Positions 34,097-42,775 of a DNA stretch of 64,000 nt are shown here, in pieces. The DNA comes from Chitinophaga sp. YR627 (lineage in GTDB: Bacteria > Bacteroidota > Bacteroidia > Chitinophagales > Chitinophagaceae): positions 178,927 to 242,926 of the forward strand of contig NZ_FOUX01000008.1 in the NCBI RefSeq assembly GCF_900114995.1. The letters run 5' to 3'. Position 1 is the stretch's first letter; each line of letters starts with the position of its first letter. The position numbers were made by a program, and so were the translations under genes. Below the pieces are notes generated by a model. It saw only the letters and a list, made by a program, of their open reading frames with translations, had not been told where the DNA came from and did no database searches.

Positions 34097-35128
34097 ATGA
34101 ATAAAATACTATATACTTTCTGTGCGTTGCTTACTTTCTGTGTAATTGCGTTGGATTTGCAGGCCCAGAAATCAATTATGCACCCTGTGCCTCCCGGCCT
34201 TTCCACGGTAACCATGCTGGCGGCCGGCAATGGCTTCACCGCTGCATTAAAAAAAGACGGAACAGTAGTGGTATGGGGTGCCGATTTAAACAATGAATCA
34301 CAGATACCACATGGATTAAAGGATGTTACTACAATAGCGGCGGGGTACAATCATATGATGGCTTTAAAGAAGGATGGTACGGTTGCAGTATGGGGATCCA
34401 ATAAAGAAGGCCAGTGCTTTCTTCCAGAGGGACTGAATCATGTAGTGGCTATTGCCGCTGGTGCTTATCATTCAGTAGCCTTGAAGAGTGATGGAACTGT
34501 TGTGGCCTGGGGGTACATTAGTTTCGGGAAAATGACCGTTCCGCCTGCGATCGCTGATGTAAAAACGGTGGCTGCAGGTATGAATCAGACGTTAGTTTTG
34601 AAAAAGGATGGAACAGTCATGGGGTGGAGTGCTACAGGCAACAGCAAGGCTGTTGATCAGCCATTGAAGATTCCGCCGGGATTGGCTGGTGTTAAAGCTA
34701 TTGCATCAGGTGATTTTCATGGCATGGCGCTTACAAACGGGAAAGTGGTATGTTGGGGATATAACAGTGATGGGCAGACCGAAGTGCCAGCCGGGCTTGA
34801 TCATGTAGTGGCCATTGCTGCAGGCTGCTTTCACTCGGTGGCACTCAAAGAAAATGGTACTGTAGTGGCGTGGGGATCTAATCTTTATAAGCAGAGTCGT
34901 GTGCCGGATGGGTTAACCGGTGTTAAGCAGATCGCTGTGGGGCGCTTTTATTCGGCGGCACTTCGGAAAAATGGTACAGTAGTAGCCTGGGGACAAAACG
35001 CCAACGGACAAACTGATACGCCTCCAGGTCTTGCAAATATAAAATCTATTGTTTGCGGCTGTTCTCACATTGCGGCTCTTACAAACGATGGCAAAGTGAT
35101 CGTTTGGGGTGGAAAGGGAAGACTTTGA
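34097..35128 (+). CDS. Secreted RCC1-like beta-propeller protein
   Basis: This 343-residue protein, from the ATG at 34097, has a signal peptide (MNKILYTFCALLTFCVIALD). The frame is open back to 33944, but that part has no signal-peptide logic. About eight repeats of 38-40 residues follow, each with the core VVAIAAGxxHSVALKxDGTV and VAWGSN, typical of RCC1 seven-bladed propellers. Function is unknown; such bacterial proteins may bind partners or be displayed. A partial repeat module lies 37 bases after it. Confidence 0.85.
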   Translation: MNKILYTFCALLTFCVIALDLQAQKSIMHPVPPGLSTVTMLAAGNGFTAALKKDGTVVVWGADLNNESQIPHGLKDVTTIAAGYNHMMALKKDGTVAVWGSNKEGQCFLPEGLNHVVAIAAGAYHSVALKSDGTVVAWGYISFGKMTVPPAIADVKTVAAGMNQTLVLKKDGTVMGWSATGNSKAVDQPLKIPPGLAGVKAIASGDFHGMALTNGKVVCWGYNSDGQTEVPAGLDHVVAIAAGCFHSVALKENGTVVAWGSNLYKQSRVPDGLTGVKQIAVGRFYSAALRKNGTVVAWGQNANGQTDTPPGLANIKSIVCGCSHIAALTNDGKVIVWGGKGRL

Positions 35129-35164
35129 TCAATTGAAGGTATTCGTAATGAAGCTTATTGTATT

Positions 35165-35212
35165 CTTTGACAGTCACAATCATTTAGTTAAGACCTCGCT
35201 TCGATTATCTGC
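35165..35212 (+). repeat. tRNA-Ser/terminator repeat module, 5' part (copy B)
   Basis: This 48-base stretch starting CTTTGACAGTCACAATCATT is almost identical to 38529-38577, with one missing T and one C/T difference. The hairpin that follows in the other copy is absent here. Together with the copy at 38529 it forms a direct repeat bracketing 35.2-38.5 kb. Confidence 0.8.
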
Positions 35213-35375
35213 TATATACCGGTGAAGGAAGACGCTACAGTGACGGAGGGTGGTAAGGGTGCTGGATGGGCAGCAGGAAATCAGTGTGTTGAGTAAGGAT
35301 AAGGGTGTTACGGCAGTGGAAGTAGGGGCAGGGAGAATAGGCCAGCTTAGTTTTATGCCGGCCCTTATTGTTCCA

Positions 35376-35804
35376 TTAAAGAATGGCGTCTATCTTATAG
35401 AAATTCCCTTCTTTTATGAGGTGTAATTTGATGTTGATCCATTTTTTAGTGAACATATCCTGATATGCTACAACGTAGGTATCTGCCTTAGCGGCGTCCT
35501 TGCGGACTTTTAAAGTGGTAGTTGCAGCAGGGTCAGAATCCTGTGCTTTAAGTAGCGGATCTGCATCAATATCGCTCTTCATCTTGTTATATTTCTTCAG
35601 GAGTCCTGCCGTACAAAACTGCTTTCTCAGTTTAGTCAGTTTAACTTCGTCCGTCTCTTCTGAAAAAGTGACTATGTATTTGGCATAAAACGTCTTAAGC
35701 GTTAATATGCCTTCTGCTTCCGGAACATTTGTCTGAGCCCTGCTATACGATGAAAAAAACAGAGAGACAATTGCGAAAAAAATGACTGCAAATTTTGACT
35801 TCAT
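35376..35804 (-). CDS. Periplasmic DUF3828-like protein, possible immunity protein
   Basis: This 142-residue protein has a signal peptide (MKSKFAVIFFAIVSLFFSSYSRAQ) and a small alpha-beta domain with YAKYIVTFSEETDEVKLTKLRKQF and KKWINIKLHLIKEGNFYKIDAI, as in DUF3828 proteins. It directly follows, on the same strand, the C-terminal fragment of an Rhs protein. Genes in that position usually encode immunity proteins, and a periplasmic one would suit a toxin acting outside the cytoplasm. This is inference from position. Confidence 0.6.
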   Translation of the reverse strand: MKSKFAVIFFAIVSLFFSSYSRAQTNVPEAEGILTLKTFYAKYIVTFSEETDEVKLTKLRKQFCTAGLLKKYNKMKSDIDADPLLKAQDSDPAATTTLKVRKDAAKADTYVVAYQDMFTKKWINIKLHLIKEGNFYKIDAIL

Positions 35805-35842
35805 ATTATTACCATCTAAAAACTTGATAAGAGGGGTTAAAT

Positions 35843-36450
35843 TTACGATAATCCGGACCAGCCCAGAAATCTCTTTGTGGAAAATCCGATATCGTCGATA
35901 TTCAGGTTTCCACGGGTCCTGTCACCCGGGGTCTGAACAGATGGACCTGCAGCCTCGCTTGCAGCTACGGCTGGTTTTGCCGCTACCTTTTTCTCAGACA
36001 GCTGTGCCGGTGCGCGTTTTTTCCTCTTTGAATCCTCTGCAGTCCTTTCTCCGCCTGCCCAGAATATATCCAGGGCGCTGGCCACCTGCGTATATGCGTC
36101 CATTCGTGCATCGTTCCACACGGCATAACTGTTTCCTTTCACGGTAACTTCTTTTAGTTGCCAGCTAAAACCGTTCTTTGCGTCTAAAACATAGCTTGAT
36201 ACATTTTCAGCAGATGCAGCCTGTCCCTGATTTGTCAGGTACTCCATATTTTAGATATTTCGTCAGCAGACGTAAATGTAATGTTCCCCTGCGCATCTAC
36301 CTCATACAGACCCGTAGGATCAAGGTAGTTCATTGGATTGTTAAATGCGTAACGGTATGGTGTCCAGCCCGCACCCTGATCTGGCATTGGGTCAGGTACA
36401 TTCCATCTTCCTAATTGCGGGTCAAATAATCTCGCTCCATTACCTCCGGA
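35843..36450 (-). pseudogene. Rhs-family protein C-terminal fragment, frameshifted
   Basis: On the minus strand, 36445-36255 encodes GARLFDPQLGRWNVPDP and YRYAFNNPMNYLDPTGLY, the conserved Rhs repeat-associated core. A one-base frameshift near 36248 then moves the frame; the continuation (NQGQAASAENVSSYVLDAKN, ending at 35843) is the variable C-terminal region that in Rhs proteins is the toxin. The fragment's 5' end is cut at 36446, where tRNA-Ser-like sequence starts. Thousands of bases of Rhs N-terminus are missing, so it is a remnant or an orphan C-terminal module. The toxin type is not recognisable. Confidence 0.8.
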
Positions 36451-36560
36451 CCTGTTACAGTCAAAATCATTTAATCAAAGATTACCGCCAACAAAAAAGC
36501 CTTCAGACTTTCATCTGAAGGCTTTTAACTTCTGCGGGCTACCGGGGACAACTTTCGAAC
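36446..36560 (+). repeat. tRNA-Ser/terminator repeat module, full copy C
   Basis: It starts with CCGGACCTGTTACAGTCAA (36446-36464), identical over 19 bases to the tRNA-Ser gene at 38646-38664. It continues with the spacer and the hairpin AAAAGCCTTCAGA (36495-36507) / TCTGAAGGCTTTT (36514-36526), and ends CTGCGGG...GGGGACAACTTTCGAAC at 36560. It is the junction between the Rhs fragment and the kinase-like gene. Confidence 0.8.
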
Positions 36561-36707
36561 TTATTTTTATCAGATCTGGAGAAAATAGCTTCATTTCACA
36601 ATGAGTATATTTAAATTTATGGATATATTTGTTTGATTTACAAATGTTTGTATTCATTTGAATAGCGTATTCGCGTGTTTTCTATTTTTTTGGTAATTTT
36701 ACTTCAA

Positions 36708-37376
36708 ATGAATATTAATGATACCAGAAGTAAACTTAAAAATATCATTGACGGAGTTATCATTGAGGGGGCAACAGATAATTGCACAGCAACCAGAAAT
36801 ATCCTATGCTCAAGCTTTAGCACAAGTACAACGGTTAAGAGAGATTTCGAAAGTAAATCAATCTCAAAAAAAGAGCAGGTCGAATTCTTAAGGAAATATG
36901 CCTCAGAAAACGCTCTATTAATAAAACAAGCCCCAAGCGAATCCCAATTTCTTGCCAGAGGAGGTGAAGCAAAAGTTTATTTTGAGGCAGAAACAAAAAG
37001 TGTCATTAAAATCAATGATGGAATTTACTATGCTACCTGGCTGGAGTTCTTTAACAGCATAGTGATTCACAATCTCCTTTTCCCCAATACAGCTTATAGT
37101 TTTCTTGGATTTATTGAAATTGGAGATGATTTCTTTGCCGTCTTAAGACAACCATTTGTGACAGCAGACGATGTAGTTGACTTATCAGATGTTAAGAAAC
37201 TACTGACATACAACGGTTTTGAAAATACATTAAGAAAAGGACTGCCCACTAATAACTATTATAACAAGGAACTAGGTTTGATCCTTGAGGATATACACGA
37301 CGAAAATGTTATAGTCAAATCCAATACACTTTTCTTTATTGATACTGTTTTCTATACTGCTTTTCAGGAGCAATAA
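36708..37376 (+). CDS. Polyvalent-type putative protein kinase
   Basis: This 222-residue protein, from the ATG at 36708, resembles the 'putative polyvalent protein kinase' domain found in phage polyvalent proteins and Bacteroidota mobile elements. It has a glycine-loop-like FLARGGEAKVYF (about residue 83), a likely lysine in SVIKIND, a catalytic-loop-like LEDIHDENVIV and the metal-site FIDTVF. It sits in an AT-rich stretch after the repeat module and before a SUKH gene. Target and role are unknown; a mobile-element origin is likely. Confidence 0.7.
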   Translation: MNINDTRSKLKNIIDGVIIEGATDNCTATRNILCSSFSTSTTVKRDFESKSISKKEQVEFLRKYASENALLIKQAPSESQFLARGGEAKVYFEAETKSVIKINDGIYYATWLEFFNSIVIHNLLFPNTAYSFLGFIEIGDDFFAVLRQPFVTADDVVDLSDVKKLLTYNGFENTLRKGLPTNNYYNKELGLILEDIHDENVIVKSNTLFFIDTVFYTAFQEQ

Positions 37377-37539
37377 TTATTGCCTGTTTTTTGGATGCTG
37401 ATGGATTAATTCACATTCACGATAAGTAAAAGATAAAATATCGAAAGCCCACACCTTCCAAATCAATTTTCTTAGAGAATAATTTTTAGTCATGTTAAAT
37501 TTGATCCCTATCAATATCCTCACTTTTTTTAAGTCCCTT

Positions 37540-38451
37540 ATGCATAAAAAACAAGCATTGCTCATTCCTGAAGACTATAATGAGTTTTTTTACTGGGTGA
37601 AGGAAAGAACGGAAACATTTTGGAGTAAAAGCAAATCCTCAAACAATACTGAAGGATATCCCTGTCCTGAATGGGTAGAAGGGGCAAAATGGATCGGAAT
37701 GACTAATGAACAGATTGATTCCATCGAAGCAAAGTATGGCATCACGTTTATGCCAGCGCATAGAGCCTTCTTACACATTCTGCATACCATAGACAGGAAA
37801 GAGGTAAATGAGTATGAAGAAGGAGGTGAAACCCAAACTTATCAAAGGTCTTTTTTTTACAATTGGCTGGAAGATGAGGATGAAATCGTTTCTAAACTGG
37901 ACTGGCCTTATCGGACCATATTTGAGGATGTATCACCATCCAAAGGTGTATGGCTAGAGTCTTGGGGCGCCAGGCCAGCGTCTGTAGAAGAGAAAGAACG
38001 CATTTTTGCCGACTGGTATGCGAAAGCACCAAAATTACTACCGCTTACTTCACATAGATTTTTAGTTAGTCAGGCAGGTCTGGCTGATCGTCCGGTACTC
38101 TCTGTTTATGGGTCAGATACTATTATATATGGATGGGATCTCCGGTTGTATCTGCTCAATGAGATCACAGATCATTTGGATCTCTACATGCCGGTGTTTG
38201 ACGAAGAAGATCAATGCTATTATGCTGAGTATAGGGATGAATTAAGGAAAGTGTTTGACCTTGCACAACAAAAGTTACCCGGCAAAGATATTCCATATTG
38301 GAAGGAATTAATACTGTATTGGAGCTCAGGTTGGTCGAGCTTTGGATTAAAACCTCCTGGTGACAATGGAGAGATGGTCCAGCCTATTATGCCTACATAT
38401 ATACCAGAGGAACAGGACGCTACTCAGAAAACGTTCAGAACGTTTGAGTAA
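37540..38451 (+). CDS. SMI1/KNR4 (SUKH)-family protein, candidate immunity protein
   Basis: This protein of about 303 residues (an ATG at 37492 is also possible) has a SUKH-type core: WIGMTNEQIDSIEAKYGITF followed by PAHRAFLHILHTID, then the long alternating region with FEDVSPSKGVWLESWG and LLPLTSHRFLVS. SUKH proteins are common immunity proteins against contact-dependent and Rhs/WapA toxins. The toxin is not adjacent, except for the Rhs remnant about 1.1 kb upstream on the other strand. A repeat module copy follows it. Confidence 0.78.
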   Translation: MHKKQALLIPEDYNEFFYWVKERTETFWSKSKSSNNTEGYPCPEWVEGAKWIGMTNEQIDSIEAKYGITFMPAHRAFLHILHTIDRKEVNEYEEGGETQTYQRSFFYNWLEDEDEIVSKLDWPYRTIFEDVSPSKGVWLESWGARPASVEEKERIFADWYAKAPKLLPLTSHRFLVSQAGLADRPVLSVYGSDTIIYGWDLRLYLLNEITDHLDLYMPVFDEEDQCYYAEYRDELRKVFDLAQQKLPGKDIPYWKELILYWSSGWSSFGLKPPGDNGEMVQPIMPTYIPEEQDATQKTFRTFE

Positions 38452-38509
38452 ATGGCGACATGAATGAATTCACTTGATCCCGAATAACGTTTGTTGGCAA
38501 AACGGAACA

Positions 38510-38613
38510 GGGATTCGCCCCCCCGGACCTTTGACAGTCACAATCATTTTAGTTAAGACCTCGCTTCGATCATCTGCCATGAAAAAAGCCTTCAGATCAC
38601 TCTGAAGGCTTTT
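38510..38613 (+). repeat. tRNA-Ser/terminator repeat module, copy D
   Basis: It opens with decayed tRNA-Ser sequence (GGGATTCGCCCCCCCGGACC, 38510-38529), then ACAGTCACAATCATTTTAG and the spacer shared with 35165-35212. It ends with the hairpin AAAAGCCTTCAGA (38584-38596) / TCTGAAGGCTTTT (38601-38613). The hairpin is also the terminator of the functional tRNA-Ser that follows. Confidence 0.85.
38584..38613 (-). terminator. Terminator of tRNA-Ser
   Basis: The 13-base-pair hairpin lies 10 bases after the tRNA-Ser 3' end on the minus strand and is followed by a T-run (TTTTTTC on the minus strand). The same hairpin recurs in the other module copies. Confidence 0.8.
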
Positions 38614-38622
38614 AACTTTCTG

Positions 38623-38707
38623 CGGAGAAAGAGGGATTCGAACCCCCGGACCTGTTACAGTCAACAGTTTTCAAGACTGCCGCAATCGACCGCTCTGCCA
38701 TTTCTCC
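38623..38707 (-). tRNA. tRNA-Ser (anticodon TGA)
   Basis: The 85-base gene has the acceptor stem GGAGAAA/TTTCTCC with discriminator G, an anticodon stem around loop CTTGAAA (anticodon TGA), a long variable arm (TTGACTGTAACAGG region) as expected for a class II serine tRNA, and the T-loop TTCGAAT. CCA is not encoded. Degenerate pieces of this gene occur at several sites from 29 to 47 kb. Confidence 0.95.
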
Positions 38708-38770
38708 GGGTGCAAAATAATAGTAGTGAACTCGAATCACCAAATATTTTTCTAAAATGTGTAAATCTTT

Positions 38771-39406
38771 TTATTGATTCTTTTCCCAGGTGGTCGCATA
38801 ATCATCTGCAAAGTTCTCAGTTTTCCGCCGATTGGCAGGGCTCCATCCTCCTTTATACACAAGGTCTGCGCAGTGACCGATTTCGTGCAACAACACCTTC
38901 CGGTAGCTCATTCTTACTGTTACCTCATTGAATTGCAGGTAGTACCCGTTTCCGTCCTTACGTAGGTCTGTACTGTGTTCTGCGTAAAAGGAGAGGACTT
39001 TTGTGTCCGGTTTTTGTCGTCCGAAGTACAGACGATTATCTTTTGAGACAGCATAAAGTTTAATGAGATATACCCTGCTACCATGGATAAAATGGCCCCT
39101 TGGAATCTCGCCTGAGAGGTACGACACCTTCCTGACTTTCGCAAGCCAGATATGCGTCAACGGTTGTGTATGTGCTGTTGGGGGCATGGCTAATATGGCT
39201 TTAATTTCTTCAATATTTAGTGGATAATAGAAGGCTTTAGATGGATTATCCTGTATGAATATGGGTAATTCAGTACCTGGCGTTGGCGCCGTAAGACTAT
39301 GAATCCGCTGAAATATGCCGCTGTCAAGTTTTGTGCGCATACATCCGCCCATGATATCGCCGAACTTTCTATTTCTTTTCCAGGCAGTGGCTTTTTTCGG
39401 TTGCAT
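38771..39406 (-). CDS. Putative zinc metallopeptidase (HEIGH) protein
   Basis: This 211-residue protein has no signal peptide. The C-terminal motif LLHEIGHCADLVYKGGW with TENFADDYATTWEK gives HExxH plus a downstream Glu, a gluzincin-like zinc site. The rest has TPGTELPIFIQDNP and HIWLAKVRKVSYLSGEIPRG, with no recognised domain. It could be a toxin-like or regulatory peptidase; no partner is obvious. It sits beside tRNA-Ser at the edge of the accessory stretch. Confidence 0.65.
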   Translation of the reverse strand: MQPKKATAWKRNRKFGDIMGGCMRTKLDSGIFQRIHSLTAPTPGTELPIFIQDNPSKAFYYPLNIEEIKAILAMPPTAHTQPLTHIWLAKVRKVSYLSGEIPRGHFIHGSRVYLIKLYAVSKDNRLYFGRQKPDTKVLSFYAEHSTDLRKDGNGYYLQFNEVTVRMSYRKVLLHEIGHCADLVYKGGWSPANRRKTENFADDYATTWEKNQ

Positions 39407-39582
39407 GAAGTGAAGGTGTTAAAAGGAAAAGAGGTTATTGTTATCAAATATAATGAAAGCAGAAGGAGCGAAAAGTATCAGTATTATAATACTGCGATAT
39501 TAATCGTCTTATTTTACTGATAGTCACAGGCAGTCTAATTTTGTGTTTGTTAATTAATCAGTAGTCAAAAAGCAATGGTATC

Positions 39583-39870
39583 ATGAAAATTTATTTAACA
39601 GCTGTTATCAAAGCAAAAGATATATACAGAGAGGAAGTAGGCGCTGTATTGCAGAATATGGTCGTACATACGCGTAAAGAGGACGCCTGCGAACTATACA
39701 GCCTGCACCAGGGAATAGAGGACAAGAACCTGTTTACTTTTTATGAGATATGGAAAAGTCAGGAAGGGCTGGACGCACATAATCAACAGCCGTATATCAA
39801 AGCATTCGTTGAAATGGCGGCTGAAAAGTTACAGGAACCGCCGGTTGTATTATTGACGACGCTGGTGTAA
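39583..39870 (+). CDS. Antibiotic biosynthesis monooxygenase-domain protein
   Basis: This 95-residue protein is a single ABM (dimeric alpha-beta barrel) domain: IYLTAVIKAKDIYREEVGAV, then FTFYEIWKSQEGLDAHNQQPYIKAF. Members include YgiN-like quinol monooxygenases and many proteins of unknown role. It lies 69 bases before a cyclase-family gene on the same strand, so the two may form an operon. Confidence 0.85.
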   Translation: MKIYLTAVIKAKDIYREEVGAVLQNMVVHTRKEDACELYSLHQGIEDKNLFTFYEIWKSQEGLDAHNQQPYIKAFVEMAAEKLQEPPVVLLTTLV

Positions 39871-39939
39871 TAAGCGAGAATATCTACAATCAGTAATTGT
39901 ATGTGGATAACCGCAATAGAAAACTTCAAATAGGCAATC

Positions 39940-40902
39940 ATGAAAACAAAACACTTTATAAACATAGCCGGATTAGCCGGAATCTTATTGACAAGTGCAT
40001 CATTATATGCACAAGGCACAGCAGGAGATACTGCCTGGTATCCGTCTGCTTATGGTGCGAAAGATGAGATAGGAGCGCTTAATCTCTTGAATCAGGAGAT
40101 CGTTATGAAGGCAGTCAGGCTGGTGAAGACAGGGAAGACTTATCCACTGGCTGTGCCGGTTGATAAAAACCTGCCTGCATTCAGACACCGCAGCTTTCAT
40201 CTGTATAATATTCAGCCCGGCGAACAAGGTGGCCAGACACTGGGACCTAATAAGTTCAGCTTTAACGATGAACTGGTAAACGGGTGGACAGGTGTCGGTA
40301 CACAGTTAAACGGTATCGGTCACATTGGTATAGATAACGTTTATTATAACGGAAACAGGGCCGCCGACTTCGTTACTGTTGAAGGGGTGAAAAAGCTGGG
40401 TATTGAAAAAGTACCACCTATTGTCACCCGTGGAATTGTATTGGATATGGTTGCTTATTATGGAAAGCCGATCGTACCGGGCGGCACAGCGTTTACGATA
40501 GCCGATATTCAGGCGGTCCTGAAGAAACAGGGGATAAGCATCCGGAAAGGGGATGTGGTATTGTTTAATACGGGTTGGCTGGAGCTGATAGGAAAGGATA
40601 ATAAACAGTTCCTGGAAGTAGAACCAGGTATCGGTATAGAAGCCGCCAGATGGCTGGCAGATCAGGGAATAGTTGCTTTTGGCGGAGATACCTGGGCCTC
40701 CGAAGTATATCCTAACCCGAAGAGCAATGAAGAGTTTCCGGTCAATCAGTTTATGCTCGCGAAACGTGGAATTTATAATCTGGAATTGATAGACAGCCGT
40801 GCGCTGGTAAGAGATAAAGTGTGGGAGTTCCTGTTCGTACTCGGACAACCGTTATATGTAGGTTCTACACAGGTCAATATAAACCCTGTAGCGATCCATT
40901 AA
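39940..40902 (+). CDS. Exported cyclase-family (KynB-like metal hydrolase) protein
   Basis: This 320-residue protein has a signal peptide (about residues 1-26, LLTSASLYAQ). It has the cyclase/arylformamidase-like fold with DEIGALNLLNQEIVM, the metal-site region GTQLNGIGHIG (a variant of HxGTHxDxPxH with His reduced), VTRGIVLDMVAYYGKP, and RKGDVVLFNTGW. KynB-like enzymes hydrolyse N-formylkynurenine or open small rings using a divalent metal. The metal motif is altered, so the substrate may differ. A terminator follows at 40925-40965. Confidence 0.82.
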   Translation: MKTKHFINIAGLAGILLTSASLYAQGTAGDTAWYPSAYGAKDEIGALNLLNQEIVMKAVRLVKTGKTYPLAVPVDKNLPAFRHRSFHLYNIQPGEQGGQTLGPNKFSFNDELVNGWTGVGTQLNGIGHIGIDNVYYNGNRAADFVTVEGVKKLGIEKVPPIVTRGIVLDMVAYYGKPIVPGGTAFTIADIQAVLKKQGISIRKGDVVLFNTGWLELIGKDNKQFLEVEPGIGIEAARWLADQGIVAFGGDTWASEVYPNPKSNEEFPVNQFMLAKRGIYNLELIDSRALVRDKVWEFLFVLGQPLYVGSTQVNINPVAIH

Positions 40903-40924
40903 GTATGTTGAGTGTATATTTAAA

Positions 40925-40967
40925 AAAAAGCGGAGCTTTCTATTGTAAAGCCCCGCTTTTTTTATCA
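40925..40967 (+). terminator. Hairpin terminator after cyclase gene
   Basis: AAAAAGCGGAGCTTT pairs with AAAGCCCCGCTTTTT across CTATTGT, with one mismatch, followed by more T residues. It clearly ends the cyclase gene transcript. Confidence 0.85.
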
Positions 40968-41000
40968 ATTTAGCAGGACGATCCCTAACCTAAGTGACTT

Positions 41001-41588
41001 ATGAAATATATCATTTTTGCTTCCCTGCTTTTTTTACTTTCCTGTGTATCAGAGGAGAATAAGTCTACTGTCGCTGCCCCTCCTCAGGATTCTACTGTAG
41101 CACCAATCGCTGCAATACAACCTGCAACTATACCCAAAGAGGAACCTAAGGTCCTGTTGGATGGTATCAGTGCCGGAACCGAACTGACCAACAAACAAAT
41201 GGTATTATATTTCCACGCTGATACTGCTTACTACGCATTATTTAATGTAACATCTACGCTGGCAAGTGTCGATTCGCTGGGGGATAGTCTACTGATTGCT
41301 ATTGTGCATCAGAGTGATAATAACTGTGCCAAATCACAATTGTATATCATCAATAGCCATTCTTTTAATAAGTTGAGTGAAAAGGAAATAGAAGTGTCAT
41401 GTGATATGGACGATCAGTCGCAAGACCATACCTCTTTTGCATTTACAGGTAAGCAGGAGTTTGTCCTTACTACTGAAACATACGAAGGTGTTGATAACGG
41501 CGGACCTTCAGCTACCGTTAAAGAATACTGGACCATTTTGCCGGATGGTCAGCTGGAAAAAAGGTCCGATAAACAAAGCAAAAAATAA
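41001..41588 (+). CDS. Lipoprotein of unknown function
   Basis: This 195-residue protein starts MKYIIFASLLFLLSCVSEE with a lipobox at Cys15. A Pro/Ala/Thr-rich linker follows, and then a beta-rich domain from about residue 55 to 185 (LLIAIVHQSDNNCAKSQLYI). No family is recognised. It stands alone between terminators. Confidence 0.65.
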   Translation: MKYIIFASLLFLLSCVSEENKSTVAAPPQDSTVAPIAAIQPATIPKEEPKVLLDGISAGTELTNKQMVLYFHADTAYYALFNVTSTLASVDSLGDSLLIAIVHQSDNNCAKSQLYIINSHSFNKLSEKEIEVSCDMDDQSQDHTSFAFTGKQEFVLTTETYEGVDNGGPSATVKEYWTILPDGQLEKRSDKQSKK

Positions 41589-41766
41589 TCCGGATCGAAA
41601 TGTACATTTAATGTGAAAAACTGTTGTAATTCTCAGCAGCTTTTACTATTTTTATCTGGTAGATAACCACGTGCAGTTGACTTGTCAGCCCAATAAATTT
41701 CCATTACAAATCCAATGAAATACTAGACCCGCCAGCTGTTTTTCATTCTTCATTACATCTTTATTT

Positions 41767-42216
41767 ATGAAAACCAGAGCTTTCAATTTAGCTATTGAAG
41801 CAATTATAGCTGTATTACTTTTACTTTGGATTTATACTGGCCTTAATAAAGTGATACACTATGATAAGTTTAGTTTTGAAGCAGGCCGTTCTCCTTTCTT
41901 GCAACACATTTCTCCGCTGGTAGCAGTATTAGTACCAGCCGGTGAACTCATCACAGCTATATTACTGATTTTTAAACGGACGCGCGTAGCTGGTTTATAT
42001 GCATCTTTATTTGCCATGACATTGTTCACAGGATATGTGTATATCATGTTACAGTATGCCTATGATCTGCCTTGTAGCTGTGGCGGAATCATCGAACTGC
42101 TGACCTGGGAACAACACCTGTTGGTGAATCTGATGCTGACTTTGCTGACGGCACTCGCGTTGATACTACAAAGCAAACTCGATATTTCACAGCAACGAAG
42201 TATATCATTGCCTTAA
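41767..42216 (+). CDS. MauE/DoxX-like membrane protein
   Basis: This 149-residue protein has four membrane helices and the motif LPCSCGGIIELLTW, with a CxC pair facing the periplasm, plus FAMTLFTGYVYIML. MauE takes part in maturation of disulfide-rich methylamine dehydrogenase light chains. Its neighbours here are a small secreted Cys-containing peptide and a propeller protein, so it may supply disulfide or redox chemistry to the peptide. Confidence 0.85.
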   Translation: MKTRAFNLAIEAIIAVLLLLWIYTGLNKVIHYDKFSFEAGRSPFLQHISPLVAVLVPAGELITAILLIFKRTRVAGLYASLFAMTLFTGYVYIMLQYAYDLPCSCGGIIELLTWEQHLLVNLMLTLLTALALILQSKLDISQQRSISLP

Positions 42217-42314
42217 CGCTTTTATTGATCAATAAAACAGGAACCTTTGCTCCTGAATAAGCAGAGGCAGTCTATCTGGCTGTGTTAATTTCCTAACAAA
42301 ATAAACCATACGTC

Positions 42315-42632
42315 ATGAAAAAGATGAAGATCAGCTTTGCTGCCCTGGTGGCTTTTGCTGCCGTTGGATTAACCCTCTCTACCAACGCAGGAACAATTAT
42401 TAAAAAGGCACAGGATGTTTGCTATAGAACTGTCACTATTCCAGGATTGCCGGCAGATCGTACCGCTACTTATGGTGGTAACCTCATCCTGTCTTTCGGT
42501 AACACAGTGAAAAATGCAGCAGACCCTAACACGTCCGCCAATTGCAGTGGGGATGGTTATTTCTGCTGTGCTACTACTTTCCAGTCAGCTGGTAATACAT
42601 ACGTTTGGGAAGTATTTCTGACTGATCTCTGA
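42315..42632 (+). CDS. Small secreted Cys-containing protein, DUF6520-like
   Basis: This 105-residue protein has a signal peptide (about residues 1-25, AALVAFAAVGLTLSTNAG) and four Cys in the mature part, within DVCYRTV, SANCSGDGYFCCATT. The layout resembles DUF6520 proteins that accompany MauE-like genes in Bacteroidota. It lies 99 bases after the MauE-like gene and 144 bases before a propeller gene. It could be a disulfide-stabilised or modified peptide; no function is known to me. Confidence 0.72.
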   Translation: MKKMKISFAALVAFAAVGLTLSTNAGTIIKKAQDVCYRTVTIPGLPADRTATYGGNLILSFGNTVKNAADPNTSANCSGDGYFCCATTFQSAGNTYVWEVFLTDL

Positions 42633-42775
42633 TCATTACCGGCGCAGCTCACAGTAGCAATGCCGCTGAAGGAAATGCGACGCAACGATGCCGGATAGCG
42701 ATGAACTGCCCGGTCACCTATTCATCAACGGAGACTACTGGCGGGTAGTCTCCGTTCAGCTAGCTTTTATAAAAT

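Noticed and set aside
35500..36414. Several + strand frames over the Rhs fragment
   Set aside because: The minus strand carries the recognisable Rhs core and the DUF3828 gene; the + strand frames are shadows.
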